Assembly: GCF_011392115.1 (NCBI RefSeq)
Contig: NZ_JAAJBT010000002.1
Location: 496,001-560,000, forward strand
Reading direction: 5' to 3'
DNA from: Flavobacterium difficile
Lineage (GTDB): Bacteria; Bacteroidota; Bacteroidia; Flavobacteriales; Flavobacteriaceae
Length of the DNA stretch: 64,000 bases
The position numbers and the translations under genes are program-made. Position 1 is the stretch's first letter. The number at the start of each line of letters is the position of its first letter. Below are positions 28,049-36,867 of the stretch, piece by piece. The notes beneath the pieces were generated by a model. It saw only the letters and a program-made list of their open reading frames with translations, did not search any database and was not told the DNA's origin.

Positions 28049-28237
28049 TTATTTTATATAACCTAATACATCTTCAACTTTTAGACCTGAATATTCGCAA
28101 TATTCTTTAATGGTAATGAATTGGTGTTTTTCTTTTCTAAAATACGCTTTGATGTCGTTAATAATGTTTCGCGCTTGTCTTTCGCTTTTTCCTGTGATTA
28201 GCATCACGTCGGATGTGTAAATGCAGATTCTCTTCAT
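28049..28237 (-). CDS. Small putative DNA-binding protein (ITGKSERQAR family)
   Basis: 62 residues. The stretch LITGKSERQARNIINDIK looks like a helix-turn-helix, and a second helix pair (TIKEYCEYSGLKVEDVLGYIK) follows. Small proteins with this layout are common in flavobacteria and often sit near genes like the one at 28477. It may be a regulator or excisionase-like factor; this is inference. The 240 bases between it and the next gene contain only an incidental open frame on the plus strand. Confidence 0.55.
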   Translation of the reverse strand: MKRICIYTSDVMLITGKSERQARNIINDIKAYFRKEKHQFITIKEYCEYSGLKVEDVLGYIK

Positions 28238-28476
28238 TTGTTTGGCTTAAAAATTACAATTGTTACTACTTTTTTTGGATTTGTAACTTCGTTTCGGTTT
28301 CATTTGGTTTTTGTTTTATTCTTATTAAGAACAGTACTAAAATACGCATTTTTTGGCTCGCTATTACGTGACAAATCGGCAATTTTATACCTTTTTGTTT
28401 GCATTCGGAAGTATCGCTTTTACTGAGTTTACGAGGCTGTTATCTTTGTGTATGTTTAATTTAAAAACGACTTAAA

Positions 28477-29226
28477 ATGGCCAAAAACACAAGTTTGTTT
28501 AGGATTGAAGGTACATTAGATAATGTGACTTTCTACAAAAGTGCTGACGGGTACTTAGTGCGCACCAAAGGTGGTGTAAGTAAAAAGAGAATTATGAATG
28601 ATCCGGCGTTTGTTAGAACCCGGGAAAACGGCAGAGAGTTTGGAAGAAGTGCAAGCTCTGGAAAGCTGTTGCGTGATGCTGTGGGGAGTTTTGTGTTTAA
28701 AGCGAAAGATAGTAAGCTATCGAGTCGCTTGATGAAAGTGATGTTTGACATTAAGAATCAGGATTTGGTATCGGTGCGGGGTGAACGTAATGTGGTGAAC
28801 GGTTTGGCTACTGCCACTGGTAAAGCCTATTTAAAGGGTTTCGATTTTAATATTCGAGCAACCCTTAAAAGTGTGTTTTTTAATCCGTTTGTAGTTGATG
28901 CGACAACTGGAATGCTAACTTTTACAGATTTGAATCCTATTGAAGCAATTCGTTTTCTAGAGGGTGCTACTCATTTTAGTTTGCAAAGTGGCTTTGTGAA
29001 TTTGGATTTTGCCACAGGCGCTTCAGCTATTACTTATAGTGCTGTTACAAATTTACCAATAAATGGTGCTGTTTCCACAATTACATTGACTCCAAGTGGG
29101 GTGCCGACCGGAACTGGTATTGAATTTGTTGTTTTGCTTCTTGAGTTTTTTCAAGAGGTGAATGGTGAACAGTATTCTTTGAATAACGGAGCTTTTAATG
29201 TACTAAATATTGTAGAGGTACTTTAA
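28477..29226 (+). CDS. Conserved Bacteroidota protein of unknown function (SLFRIEGTLDNVTFYKS family)
   Basis: 249 residues. The first ~120 residues (SLFRIEGTLDNVTFYKSADGYLVRTKGGVSKKRI, interrupted here only by reading) are basic and strongly conserved in a family I know from flavobacterial genomes; the second half is a predicted beta domain. No catalytic motif or signal peptide is visible. It ends in its own terminator and borders a repeat field. Role unknown; a link to genomic islands is suggested only by its neighbours. Confidence 0.6.
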   Translation: MAKNTSLFRIEGTLDNVTFYKSADGYLVRTKGGVSKKRIMNDPAFVRTRENGREFGRSASSGKLLRDAVGSFVFKAKDSKLSSRLMKVMFDIKNQDLVSVRGERNVVNGLATATGKAYLKGFDFNIRATLKSVFFNPFVVDATTGMLTFTDLNPIEAIRFLEGATHFSLQSGFVNLDFATGASAITYSAVTNLPINGAVSTITLTPSGVPTGTGIEFVVLLLEFFQEVNGEQYSLNNGAFNVLNIVEVL

Positions 29227-29276
29227 TTGGCTATAGATCTGCTGCAATTTTTTTATATTCTAAAAAGTAATGTTGG

Positions 29277-29305
29277 ACTCCCTGCTATGGTGGGGAGTTT
29301 TTTTT
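29277..29305 (+). terminator. Terminator after the 28477 gene
   Basis: Stem ACTCCC / GGGAGT with a 10-nt loop, then a run of eight T. The first repeat unit of the following array begins just after it, and the array ends with a second partial copy of the GGGGAGTTTTT side of this stem. Confidence 0.8.
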
Positions 29306-29310
29306 GTGGT

Positions 29311-29750
29311 GGATTGTGTGATTAGCTAGTGAGGTCCCTCCGATGTCGGGATGACAAGATAGTGGGGGTGGATTGTGTGATTAGCTAGTGAGGTCCCTCC
29401 GATGTCGGGATGACAAAAAAAGAGGGGATGACAAAAAAAAGAGGGGGTGGATTGTGGTGATGGATTGTGTGATTAGCTGGTGAGGTCCCTCCGATGTCGG
29501 GATGACAAAAAAAGAAGGGATGACAAGATAGTGGGTTGTGGATTATGTGATTTACTGGTGAGGTCCCTCCTGCGTCGGGATGACAAAAAAAGAGGGGGTG
29601 GATTGTGGTGATGGATTGTGTGATTAGCTAGTGAGGTCCCTCCTGCGTCGGGATGACAAAAAAAGAGGGGATGACAAGTTTGTGGGGGTGGATTGTGGTG
29701 ATGGATTGTGTGATTAGCTAGTGAGGTCCCTCCGATGTCGGGGAGTTTTT
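29311..29750 (+). repeat. Six-copy degenerate repeat field
   Basis: The 20-bp core GAGGTCCCTCCGATGTCGGG (or the variant ..CCTGCGTCGGG) occurs at 29331, 29390, 29482, 29560, 29633 and 29723, at 59-92 bp spacing. Cores are joined by AGGGGATGACAA, GGTGGATTGTG and TGATTAGCTAGT segments. The core can form an imperfect hairpin. The last copy runs into GGGGAGTTTTTG, a second copy of the preceding terminator's right arm, which suggests the field expanded inside the terminator. Purine-rich, no coding capacity seen. Confidence 0.85.
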
Positions 29751-29843
29751 GTTTTTTGTGTTTTAGCTTTTTACTGATTTCTAAATTAAACGTAACTATT
29801 TTATATGATTTCAGTTCGTTTTTAAACGAATTTTAGTTCTACT

Positions 29844-30040
29844 CACAAGGTTTGTGTATAAAAAAAATGTGTAAAGGCAAAAAAAAACACCAAATTTTAT
29901 GCTTAAGCGAAATCTTTCTCATTTCATTGTAACTACTTGATTACAAAAAAAATATTACATCAAAAAAGGAGTAGGAGTAGTGTTGTGCTCTTCGTTCTTC
30001 ATAAAAATCGTTCACAAGGTTGTACACAACTTGTGTATAA
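29844..30040. other. DnaA-box cluster, possible replication origin
   Basis: Two perfect DnaA boxes in minus orientation (TTATACACA, read as TGTGTATAA at 29853-29861 and 30032-30040) and one in plus orientation (TTGTACACA, 30020-30028) match TTRTNCACA. Each minus box lies in a longer shared word, CACAAGG followed by CTTGTG/TTTGTG-TATAAAA. The surroundings are very AT-rich, and a -7 box TATTTTTG for the next gene is at 30095-30102. The gene downstream encodes a helicase-loader-like ATPase, which favours an origin of an integrated element. The rest of 29751-30156 shows nothing else. Confidence 0.45.
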
Positions 30041-30156
30041 AAGTTAATTATTCTATTTTATTTTGCTGCTATAATTTTAAAACGTATTTATTATTATTTT
30101 TGTCTTTTAGAACATTTCAAATTAACTAACCGCCAAACCCATTAACATTTTCAGCC

Positions 30157-31674
30157 ATGAATTACATTACACACCTTACCACCTTTTTCGAAAAAGTTTT
30201 ACAAGAACCAGATTTCAAACCCATGCATATTAGCCTGTATTTGGCTATGTTTCAATCTTGGAACAAAAACCGCTTTCAAAATCCAATTGCTATTTCTAGG
30301 AATGACATGATACGAATTAGCAAAATTGGATCACCAACTCTATATGAAAATGGTTTAAAAAAATTAGATGAACAAGGCTACATTAAGTACCAACCTTCTG
30401 GTAGTCCATTTAAGCCAAGTTTGGTTCATGTTTTAGAATTGACTGAGGGATATCAGGTTAAAAAAATTAGAGTAAAAACCAGTTTAAAAATTGAACAAGT
30501 TGCTAAACAAGTTGTTAAACCTGTTACTGAACCCGTTGCTGAACAAGCACTAATAAAGCACTGTGCAAGTACTGAACAAGCTCTGGTATCATATATAAAC
30601 ATTAATAAACATTATAAACATAATAAAACTATTTATGGTCCACAAAAAAACATAAATGGAAAAAATGAAAATTCTTTTTTAAAAAATTCAGAAAAAGAAG
30701 AAAAAAAGTTGCGCGAAAAAAAGAAGTTGGAGTCCGAATTTAACCTTCCAATTTTAGAAAATGTCATCTCATTTTTTCAGGAAAACAACTACAGTCGAAT
30801 TGAAGCTACCACCTTTTTCAATTCTTTCGAAAAAAACGGATGGTTAGTGGGTGAACCTATCAAAATGGAAAATTGGAAAGCTGCAGCCCAAAACTGGATG
30901 CTTCATCAGGAAAACTGTTCCGCCCATTTTCGTAATCCTGAGCCAGCTAGTGTTGCGCCTAGCAGAAGTGTTGAAGCGCACCATCCTATGATTGGCCAAC
31001 TCGATACCCAGAACACGCTGCCGGGCAGTTGTACAACTTTTGAGGAAACTTTCGAGGATACAGCTACTGGTCGCATTTACCATTTTAACAGATGTGTTTC
31101 TTTTTTAACTTACCAAGGGAAAAAAAAATTTGGTCAGGCCTTCAAGATTTGTGAATCTGATTATTCAATTGTTCAACAGCTGCTTGTGTATGCCATTAGA
31201 GATGAAAAATCTGCTACTAAATTAAATATTAACTTAAACAAAGGTATTTTATTGTCTGGCAAAATTGGATGCGGGAAAACGGCTTTCATGCATTTGTTAA
31301 AACCTTTCTTTCCTCCAAAATTTGCTTACAAAATTACAACCTGCCGAGAAGTATCCTTTGCCTTTGCGAAAAAAGGTTCTGCAGCTTTGGAAATTTATAC
31401 CCCAAACACAAACCATCAGAACCGATTGACAGGCTATTGTTTTGACGATTTTGGCTCTGAACAACACATCAAACAATTTGGACACGATTCCAATGTAATC
31501 GCAAAAATAATTATGAGTCGCTACGCGCCATTTGTTGCCCACTCAACCGTTACCCATCTGACTACTCATTTATCAATGTTGGAAATTGAAACACTCTATG
31601 GCAGTATGTTTAGTTCTAAAATACTAGAAATGTTTAATGTTATTGCATTTAGTAATGAGTCAAGAGATAAATGA
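30157..31674 (+). CDS. Winged-helix plus AAA+ ATPase, helicase-loader/replication-protein-like
   Basis: 505 residues. The N-terminal ~110 residues (HISLYLAMFQSWNKNRF ... IAISRNDMIRISKIGSPTLYENGLKKLDEQGYIKY) form a winged helix of a type common in Bacteroidota mobile elements. A basic, low-complexity linker follows (~150-200, including KKNINGKNENSFLKN). The C-terminal domain has Walker A GKIGCGKT (~368-375) and a Walker B-like CFDDFGSE (~430), as in DnaC/IstB-type loaders. DnaA boxes lie upstream. I infer a replication or transfer initiation role for an integrated element; no integrase or relaxase is in the window. Confidence 0.65.
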   Translation: MNYITHLTTFFEKVLQEPDFKPMHISLYLAMFQSWNKNRFQNPIAISRNDMIRISKIGSPTLYENGLKKLDEQGYIKYQPSGSPFKPSLVHVLELTEGYQVKKIRVKTSLKIEQVAKQVVKPVTEPVAEQALIKHCASTEQALVSYININKHYKHNKTIYGPQKNINGKNENSFLKNSEKEEKKLREKKKLESEFNLPILENVISFFQENNYSRIEATTFFNSFEKNGWLVGEPIKMENWKAAAQNWMLHQENCSAHFRNPEPASVAPSRSVEAHHPMIGQLDTQNTLPGSCTTFEETFEDTATGRIYHFNRCVSFLTYQGKKKFGQAFKICESDYSIVQQLLVYAIRDEKSATKLNINLNKGILLSGKIGCGKTAFMHLLKPFFPPKFAYKITTCREVSFAFAKKGSAALEIYTPNTNHQNRLTGYCFDDFGSEQHIKQFGHDSNVIAKIIMSRYAPFVAHSTVTHLTTHLSMLEIETLYGSMFSSKILEMFNVIAFSNESRDK

Positions 31675-31965
31675 TACTTTTTCTTCAATCATGATAATAA
31701 TTGAGATATTCAGAATGAAATTAGAAATCTTTTTCTAAGGAGTCTTCCTCTTTTAAGAGTTGTTAAAGTCATAACCCGAAATTGAAACAAAATGAACAAA
31801 AGAACTACAATGTTTGCAAACTTAAATTAATATTTATGAGAAATTTTTGTTTTTCGAGCGATGCCTTAACTATTTTTAATTCTAAATAAATAAAATCTTT
31901 TCAGTATTCCTTACACCTTAAACTTAGCATAGTTTTTGGTATTTTTTATTATTTTTATAGTAAAT

Positions 31966-32009
31966 ACGGATTTCCTCATTTTTAAATCGATAGCTTTTTT
32001 GTAGATTTG
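31966..32009 (+). promoter_or_regulatory. ACGGA-type element and promoter of the NUDIX/helicase pair
   Basis: ACGGATTTCC (31966-31975) is a copy of the first ten bases of the perfect palindrome found before the Ter operon. A -7 box TAGATTTG (32002-32009) begins 36 bases after the element's first base, the same geometry as at 39842 and 60641. No -33 TTG is present at the usual place, which fits activator-dependent transcription. The rest of the 31675-32055 gap is AT-rich with no gene visible. Confidence 0.5.
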
Positions 32010-32061
32010 AAATTTTAAAATATATTTTAAAGAACAGTAAACACAATTAATTTTTTTGATT

Positions 32062-32466
32062 TTGAAAAAAGTAGAAGTAGTCGCAGCAATTATCCATTTT
32101 GAAGATGAAATTCTTTGTGTCCAAAGAGCAAAAAATAAATTGTCATATATATCTGAAAAATACGAATTTCCAGGTGGTAAAATTGAAGACAGCGAATCTC
32201 AAGAAGAAGCTCTAAGACGAGAGTTAGTTGAGGAATTAAATGTAATAGTCGACATACAATCTTTATTTTTAACAATTGTACATCAATATCCCGATTTTGA
32301 ACTAACAATGCATAGTTTCACATGCAAAGTAAATTCAAAAGAAATAACTTTAAATGAACATATTGCTTTTAATTGGTTAAAAGTAGATGAACTTGAAAGT
32401 TTGGATTGGGCAGCTGCAGATATTCCGATAGTAAAAAAATTAAAAAATAAAAAATATGCTCGATAG
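32062..32466 (+). CDS. NUDIX hydrolase (MutT-like)
   Basis: 134 residues from the TTG at 32062 (KKVEVVAAIIHFEDEILCVQR); a TTG six bases earlier is also in frame. The Nudix box GGKIEDSESQEEALRRELVEEL (split here: GGKIEDSESQ then EEALRRELVEEL) is complete, so it should hydrolyse a nucleoside diphosphate-linked compound; MutT-like members clean damaged dNTPs. Its last 11 bases overlap the start of the large helicase gene, which implies translational coupling and a shared task. No ATG start exists, so weak initiation is likely. Confidence 0.85.
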   Translation: MKKVEVVAAIIHFEDEILCVQRAKNKLSYISEKYEFPGGKIEDSESQEEALRRELVEELNVIVDIQSLFLTIVHQYPDFELTMHSFTCKVNSKEITLNEHIAFNWLKVDELESLDWAAADIPIVKKLKNKKYAR

Positions 32467-35400
32467 ATTTAAGGAAAGTTTATTTACCGGGTTTGTAGAT
32501 AAGGAAGTACTTTCTAATATAGCATATCAACCTGAATTGTTAGTTAATCAAAAAGAACCACCCAAGAAAATACTCACTACAATACTTAGGGAATTTGATT
32601 TGTGTACTGAATTTTATATTTCGGTTGCATTTGTCACAACTAGTGGAGTTGCAACTTTAATAAATCAACTAAAAATTTTAGAAGCTCGAGGTGTAAAAGG
32701 ATTTGTGTTAGTTTCACAATATCTTAATTTTACCCAACCAGAAGCATTAAGAAGATTAATGCATTTTTCTAATATAGAATTAAGAATACTTACATCCGAA
32801 AATGCCCACGCAAAAGGTTATATATTCAAAAATCAAACACATTACAACTTAATCGTAGGAAGTAGTAATTTAACTGCAAGCGCTTTATCTACAAATAAAG
32901 AATGGAACATTAAGTTGTCTGCCCTAGAAAATAGCGGTATTGTTCATAAAGTTCTTCAAGAATTTAAAGATGATTTCTATAAAGCTAAAGTAGTTACTCC
33001 CAAATTTATTGAGGAATATAATGAAGTTTACCAAAAACAGTATCTGCTAAGTAATGAGATTCTAAAAAACGAAAAAGAAGAAAATAAAATTGTTTTACCA
33101 AATATTATGCAAGAAGAGGCACTTGCAAATTTAGTAAAACTTCGACTAAAATCTAAAAATAAAGCCTTAATTATTTCGGCTACAGGCACTGGGAAAACAT
33201 ATTTATCGGCTTTTGATGCAAAAGCTTTTAACCCTAGGAAATTACTTTTTGTTGTACATCGATTGACTATAGCCAGAGAAGCAATGAAAACTTTTAAAAA
33301 AGTTTTTGGTAATTCGCGAAAAATGGGATTGTACTCTGGAAATATACAGGAATTGGATTGTGATTTCATATTTTCAACAGTTCAAACTATTTCAAAGGCT
33401 AATCATTTTGAACAATTTAGAGAAGATTTTTTCGATTATATTATCATAGATGAGACACATCGTTCTGCTTCTAAATCATACACGAGATTAATTAATTATT
33501 TCAAGCCAAAATTTCTCCTCGGTATGACAGCAACACCAGATCGTATGGATGGAAATGATATTTTTAAACAATTTGACCATAACATTGCATATGAAATAAG
33601 ATTAAATCGTGCTATGTCTGAAAATATGTTAAGTTCATTTCATTACTACGGAGTAACAGATCTAATAGTGGATGAAAAGTTAATCGATGATGCAACTAAT
33701 TTTAATCAATTGGTTTCTGATGAACGAATTAATCATATTATTGAAAAATCGAAATTTTATGGAAGCGATAATGGTATATTAAGAGGTTTGATATTTTGTT
33801 CACGAAAAGACGAGGCTAAAGAATTAGCTAGGTTATTAAACAAAAAAGGGTTAAAAACACAATCATTGACTGGTGATGATTCAGAGGAAATTAGAGCAAA
33901 AGCAATTGAACTTTTAGAAAGTGATAATTTAACACAAAAATTGGATTATATTATTACGGTTGATATTTTCAATGAAGGAATAGATATACCTAAGATAAAT
34001 CAAATTATAATGTTAAGACCAACAGAATCTGCGATAATTTTTATACAGCAATTAGGGAGAGGTCTCAGAAAAATTGAAGGAAAGGGTTATTTGACTGTAA
34101 TAGATTTTATAGGGAATTATCAAAATAATTATTTGATTCCCATAGCTTTATATGGCGATACATCTTACAACAAGGATACAATTCGAAAATTAATTACAGA
34201 GGGAAGCAAAATGATTCCGGGGGCTTCTACTATTAATTTTGATCAAATTACCAAAGAACGTATTTTTCAATCAATCGATTCAGCTAATATGCAATTATTG
34301 ACTGATTTAAAAAAAGATTATTATTTATTAAAATACAGGTTGGGAAGGACGCCTATGATGATGGATTTTGTTCAACAAAATGCAAGAGACCCATATGTTT
34401 TTATTGAATATTCTAAGTCATATTATAATTTTGTAATTAAAGTTGATAGTAATATAACTTCTAATTTAACAAAAGATGAAATTAAATTACTTGAACTTTT
34501 TTCAAAAGAAATAAATAATTCAAAAAGAGTAGAAGAAAGTATAATTTTGAAACATTTAATCGATGAGGGTAACTTAAGAATTTCAAAATTTAAAAAAATT
34601 ATTGAGAATAGGTATATGTATACAGTATCTGATGAAACAATTGCTTCTTGCCTTGTCAATTTGAATTTTGAATTTATTAGAGATAAAAAAAATAATAAAC
34701 TTCTAACAGTTAAAGAAATTTACGATTTAGATTTAGTATTCATTCATAACGATACTTTTTGCCTTTCAGATTCTTTTAAAAATTCCCTTCAAAATGTTGT
34801 TTTTAAAAATTTCCTTATAGATTCTACAGAGTATTCAATTTCACGATATGATGATCTATTCACTACTGAAAATTGGCAAAATGGTTTTATTTTATACAAT
34901 AAATATTCTAGAAAAGATGTTTTCAGAATTTTGAATTCAAGTGAAAATCCAGTTGCACAAAACGTTGGTGGATATTTAGTTAGTCAAGATAATTCTAATT
35001 GTCCAATATTTGTCAATTATCATAAAGAAGACCATATTTCAGAATCTACTAAATATGAAGATGAATTTGTAAATACCAGAGAATTTGATTGGATGTCTAA
35101 ATCTAACCGTAAAATAGAAAGTAAAGATGTACAATCTATCTTAGGTAAAAATGGAAAAATTCGGTTACCACTATTCATTAAAAAGAGTAATGACGAAGGT
35201 ACAGATTTTTATTACATGGGTGAAATGCAACCAAATTTGGACATGGTTATACAAGCTTCAATGAATAATGACAGGGGAGCAAAAGTATCTGTTGTAAAAA
35301 TAAGATTCAATGTCTTTCCACCAGTTTTGGATTCATTATATGATTATATAAATGATAATAGTTCTGAAACAACTCTAATGAAAGATGATAAAAATGTCGA

Positions 35401-35884
35401 AACTCCAGAACGGTTAGCTTTGGATTTAGAACCACAAAATGAACAAACAATTCCATTGTATAATTTTTATGCAGCAGCAGGTAGTTTTAGTGATTTACAA
35501 TCTGACAATGAATATTCTTTAATTAGTGCACCAAGTTTTATAAAAGACACAAAAGATTATTTTGCATGCAAAATTATTGGTGAATCGATGAATAGGGTTA
35601 TTCCAAATGGTTCAATAGCTTTATTTAAGTTTTACTCAGGTGGTAGTAGAAATGGCAAAATTGTATTGGTAGAAAATTTTGACATACAAGATTTAGATTT
35701 TAATTCAGCATTTACTGTTAAGACCTACACTAGCGAAAAAATTGTCACTGAAGAGGGATGGAGTCACACGAGAATTCAACTTTTACCTCACTCATTTGAC
35801 AAAACTTATTTGCCTATAAATATCAATGAAGATAATGGTGTTCAAATGAAAATTATTGGTGAGTATGTTTCTATCATTAAATAA
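32456..35884 (+). CDS. PLD-nuclease / SF2 helicase / DUF3427 protein with C-terminal LexA-S24 domain
   Basis: 1142 residues, domains in order. PLD-like nuclease (~20-190) with H118-A-K120 and GSSNLTASAL. SF2 helicase with SATGTGKT (241-248), DETH (332-335), GMTATPDRMDG (~356-366) and a second lobe with QQLGRGLRK (~532). A DUF3427-type region fills ~620-990. The last ~140 residues look like the LexA/UmuD S24 fold: Ala1008-Gly1009 in YAAAGSF, Ser1044 in GESM and Lys1089 in TVKTY, at spacings (35 and 45) close to LexA (34 and 37). I infer a DNA-processing defence or repair factor with a possible self-cleavage switch. Coupled to the NUDIX gene. Confidence 0.82.
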   Translation: MLDRFKESLFTGFVDKEVLSNIAYQPELLVNQKEPPKKILTTILREFDLCTEFYISVAFVTTSGVATLINQLKILEARGVKGFVLVSQYLNFTQPEALRRLMHFSNIELRILTSENAHAKGYIFKNQTHYNLIVGSSNLTASALSTNKEWNIKLSALENSGIVHKVLQEFKDDFYKAKVVTPKFIEEYNEVYQKQYLLSNEILKNEKEENKIVLPNIMQEEALANLVKLRLKSKNKALIISATGTGKTYLSAFDAKAFNPRKLLFVVHRLTIAREAMKTFKKVFGNSRKMGLYSGNIQELDCDFIFSTVQTISKANHFEQFREDFFDYIIIDETHRSASKSYTRLINYFKPKFLLGMTATPDRMDGNDIFKQFDHNIAYEIRLNRAMSENMLSSFHYYGVTDLIVDEKLIDDATNFNQLVSDERINHIIEKSKFYGSDNGILRGLIFCSRKDEAKELARLLNKKGLKTQSLTGDDSEEIRAKAIELLESDNLTQKLDYIITVDIFNEGIDIPKINQIIMLRPTESAIIFIQQLGRGLRKIEGKGYLTVIDFIGNYQNNYLIPIALYGDTSYNKDTIRKLITEGSKMIPGASTINFDQITKERIFQSIDSANMQLLTDLKKDYYLLKYRLGRTPMMMDFVQQNARDPYVFIEYSKSYYNFVIKVDSNITSNLTKDEIKLLELFSKEINNSKRVEESIILKHLIDEGNLRISKFKKIIENRYMYTVSDETIASCLVNLNFEFIRDKKNNKLLTVKEIYDLDLVFIHNDTFCLSDSFKNSLQNVVFKNFLIDSTEYSISRYDDLFTTENWQNGFILYNKYSRKDVFRILNSSENPVAQNVGGYLVSQDNSNCPIFVNYHKEDHISESTKYEDEFVNTREFDWMSKSNRKIESKDVQSILGKNGKIRLPLFIKKSNDEGTDFYYMGEMQPNLDMVIQASMNNDRGAKVSVVKIRFNVFPPVLDSLYDYINDNSSETTLMKDDKNVETPERLALDLEPQNEQTIPLYNFYAAAGSFSDLQSDNEYSLISAPSFIKDTKDYFACKIIGESMNRVIPNGSIALFKFYSGGSRNGKIVLVENFDIQDLDFNSAFTVKTYTSEKIVTEEGWSHTRIQLLPHSFDKTYLPININEDNGVQMKIIGEYVSIIK

Positions 35885-36085
35885 TTTTTAAATTAACAAT
35901 TACAAAAATTTTATAATCGAAAAAGTATTTTTTATTATAAATCAATATACTATTACAAAAAATAAGATTTTATATTTTTATAAAGCTTTATCTGTCCTAG
36001 TTATAGTAGGAATATTGATTTTCTTCCAGTAATAAAGTACTTGACAAGATGATAAAATAAAAATATCATTGTCTACGCAACACAA

Positions 36086-36122
36086 TTTTTGTCGCAATTA
36101 TCTCCTTTATTTGCGACAAAAA
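36086..36122. repeat. 12-bp perfect inverted repeat with 13-bp spacer
   Basis: TTTTTGTCGCAA (36086-36097) and TTGCGACAAAAA (36111-36122) flank a 13-bp spacer. It has no T-tract terminator form on either strand beyond the arms. The size resembles a tyrosine-recombinase core site with two arms. No recombinase gene is present, so this is only a suggestion. The rest of 35885-36273 contains the AbiEi operator and AT-rich sequence. Confidence 0.5.
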
Positions 36123-36225
36123 ACAAGTAAAAAAGACACATAAACCCTTTATGGTTAATAAATTACAAAGCATTAAAAAGCCAACAGGGGTTCGCAAATG
36201 AAAGAAATGCAATTGATAGTATATT

Positions 36226-36256
36226 TTGTAACAAATTTAGCATATATTTGTTACAA
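36226..36256 (+). promoter_or_regulatory. AbiEi operator/promoter
   Basis: The 10-bp perfect inverted repeat TTGTAACAAA / TTTGTTACAA (36226-36235, 36247-36256) has an 11-bp spacer. A perfect -7 box TATATTTG (36243-36250) overlaps its right arm. Transcription should start about ten bases before the AbiEi start codon. AbiEi proteins are known to bind inverted repeats and repress their own operons, so this is the expected operator. Confidence 0.65.
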
Positions 36257-36273
36257 CTTTTAAAGCTAAAGTA

Positions 36274-36867
36274 ATGAAAAGTGTTGAGGCTAAGATAGCA
36301 GAAAAAATAAAAAAAATTCCAAAAGGAAAACTAATATTTCCAGAGGATTTTCAGGAGTTAGGAACTTCTGAGGCAGTACGGTTAGCATTACATCGATTAG
36401 AAAAAGAAACTACCATTACAAGAGTAGCACAAGGAATATATGTTCGACCAAAAACCAGTAAATACATTGGTAAACTAACACCCTCCGCTGAAGAAGTCGC
36501 AGAAGCCATCGCAAAAAGAGATAGAATAAGAACACTTCCAACAGGTTCATACGCACTAAATGCATTGGGGTTGAGTACACAAGTGCCTATGAAAATTGTA
36601 TTACTTACAGACGGTTCTCCAAGAGAAATAAAGGTAGGTAAACGTACCATTAAGTTTAAAAAAACCACACCCAAAAACCTTTCGGCAAAAGGAGCTATTA
36701 GTAAATTAGTCATTCAAGCACTCAAAGAAATTGGACTAAACAACCAAACGCCTACAGAAGAAGAAAGAATAATAGAATTATTAAAAAAAGAAGATCCAAA
36801 AAATCTAATACACGACATTAAAATCGCACCAGTTTGGATTCAAAAAATAATGCAAAAAGCACTATAA
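36274..36867 (+). CDS. AbiEi-type antitoxin/regulator (DUF6088 family)
   Basis: 197 residues. The N-terminal winged helix (IFPEDFQELGTSEAVRLALHRLEKE, then ITRVAQGIYVRPK, split by reading) is the AbiEi-like DNA-binding part that contacts the operator just upstream. The C-terminal domain (TGSYALNALGLSTQVP, IKFKKTTPKN) is the antitoxin part. The stop codon is followed at once by the AbiEii start, so the pair is one operon. In known type IV systems the antitoxin acts without direct binding to the toxin. Confidence 0.85.
   Translation: MKSVEAKIAEKIKKIPKGKLIFPEDFQELGTSEAVRLALHRLEKETTITRVAQGIYVRPKTSKYIGKLTPSAEEVAEAIAKRDRIRTLPTGSYALNALGLSTQVPMKIVLLTDGSPREIKVGKRTIKFKKTTPKNLSAKGAISKLVIQALKEIGLNNQTPTEEERIIELLKKEDPKNLIHDIKIAPVWIQKIMQKAL

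Noticed and set aside
28238-28426. 62-codon frame opposite the small DNA-binding gene
   Set aside because: Phe/Leu-rich translation of AT-rich DNA; no ribosome-site context or known family.
29311-29750. CRISPR array
   Set aside because: Repeat units are joined by related, not unique, spacers of uneven length, and there are no cas genes.
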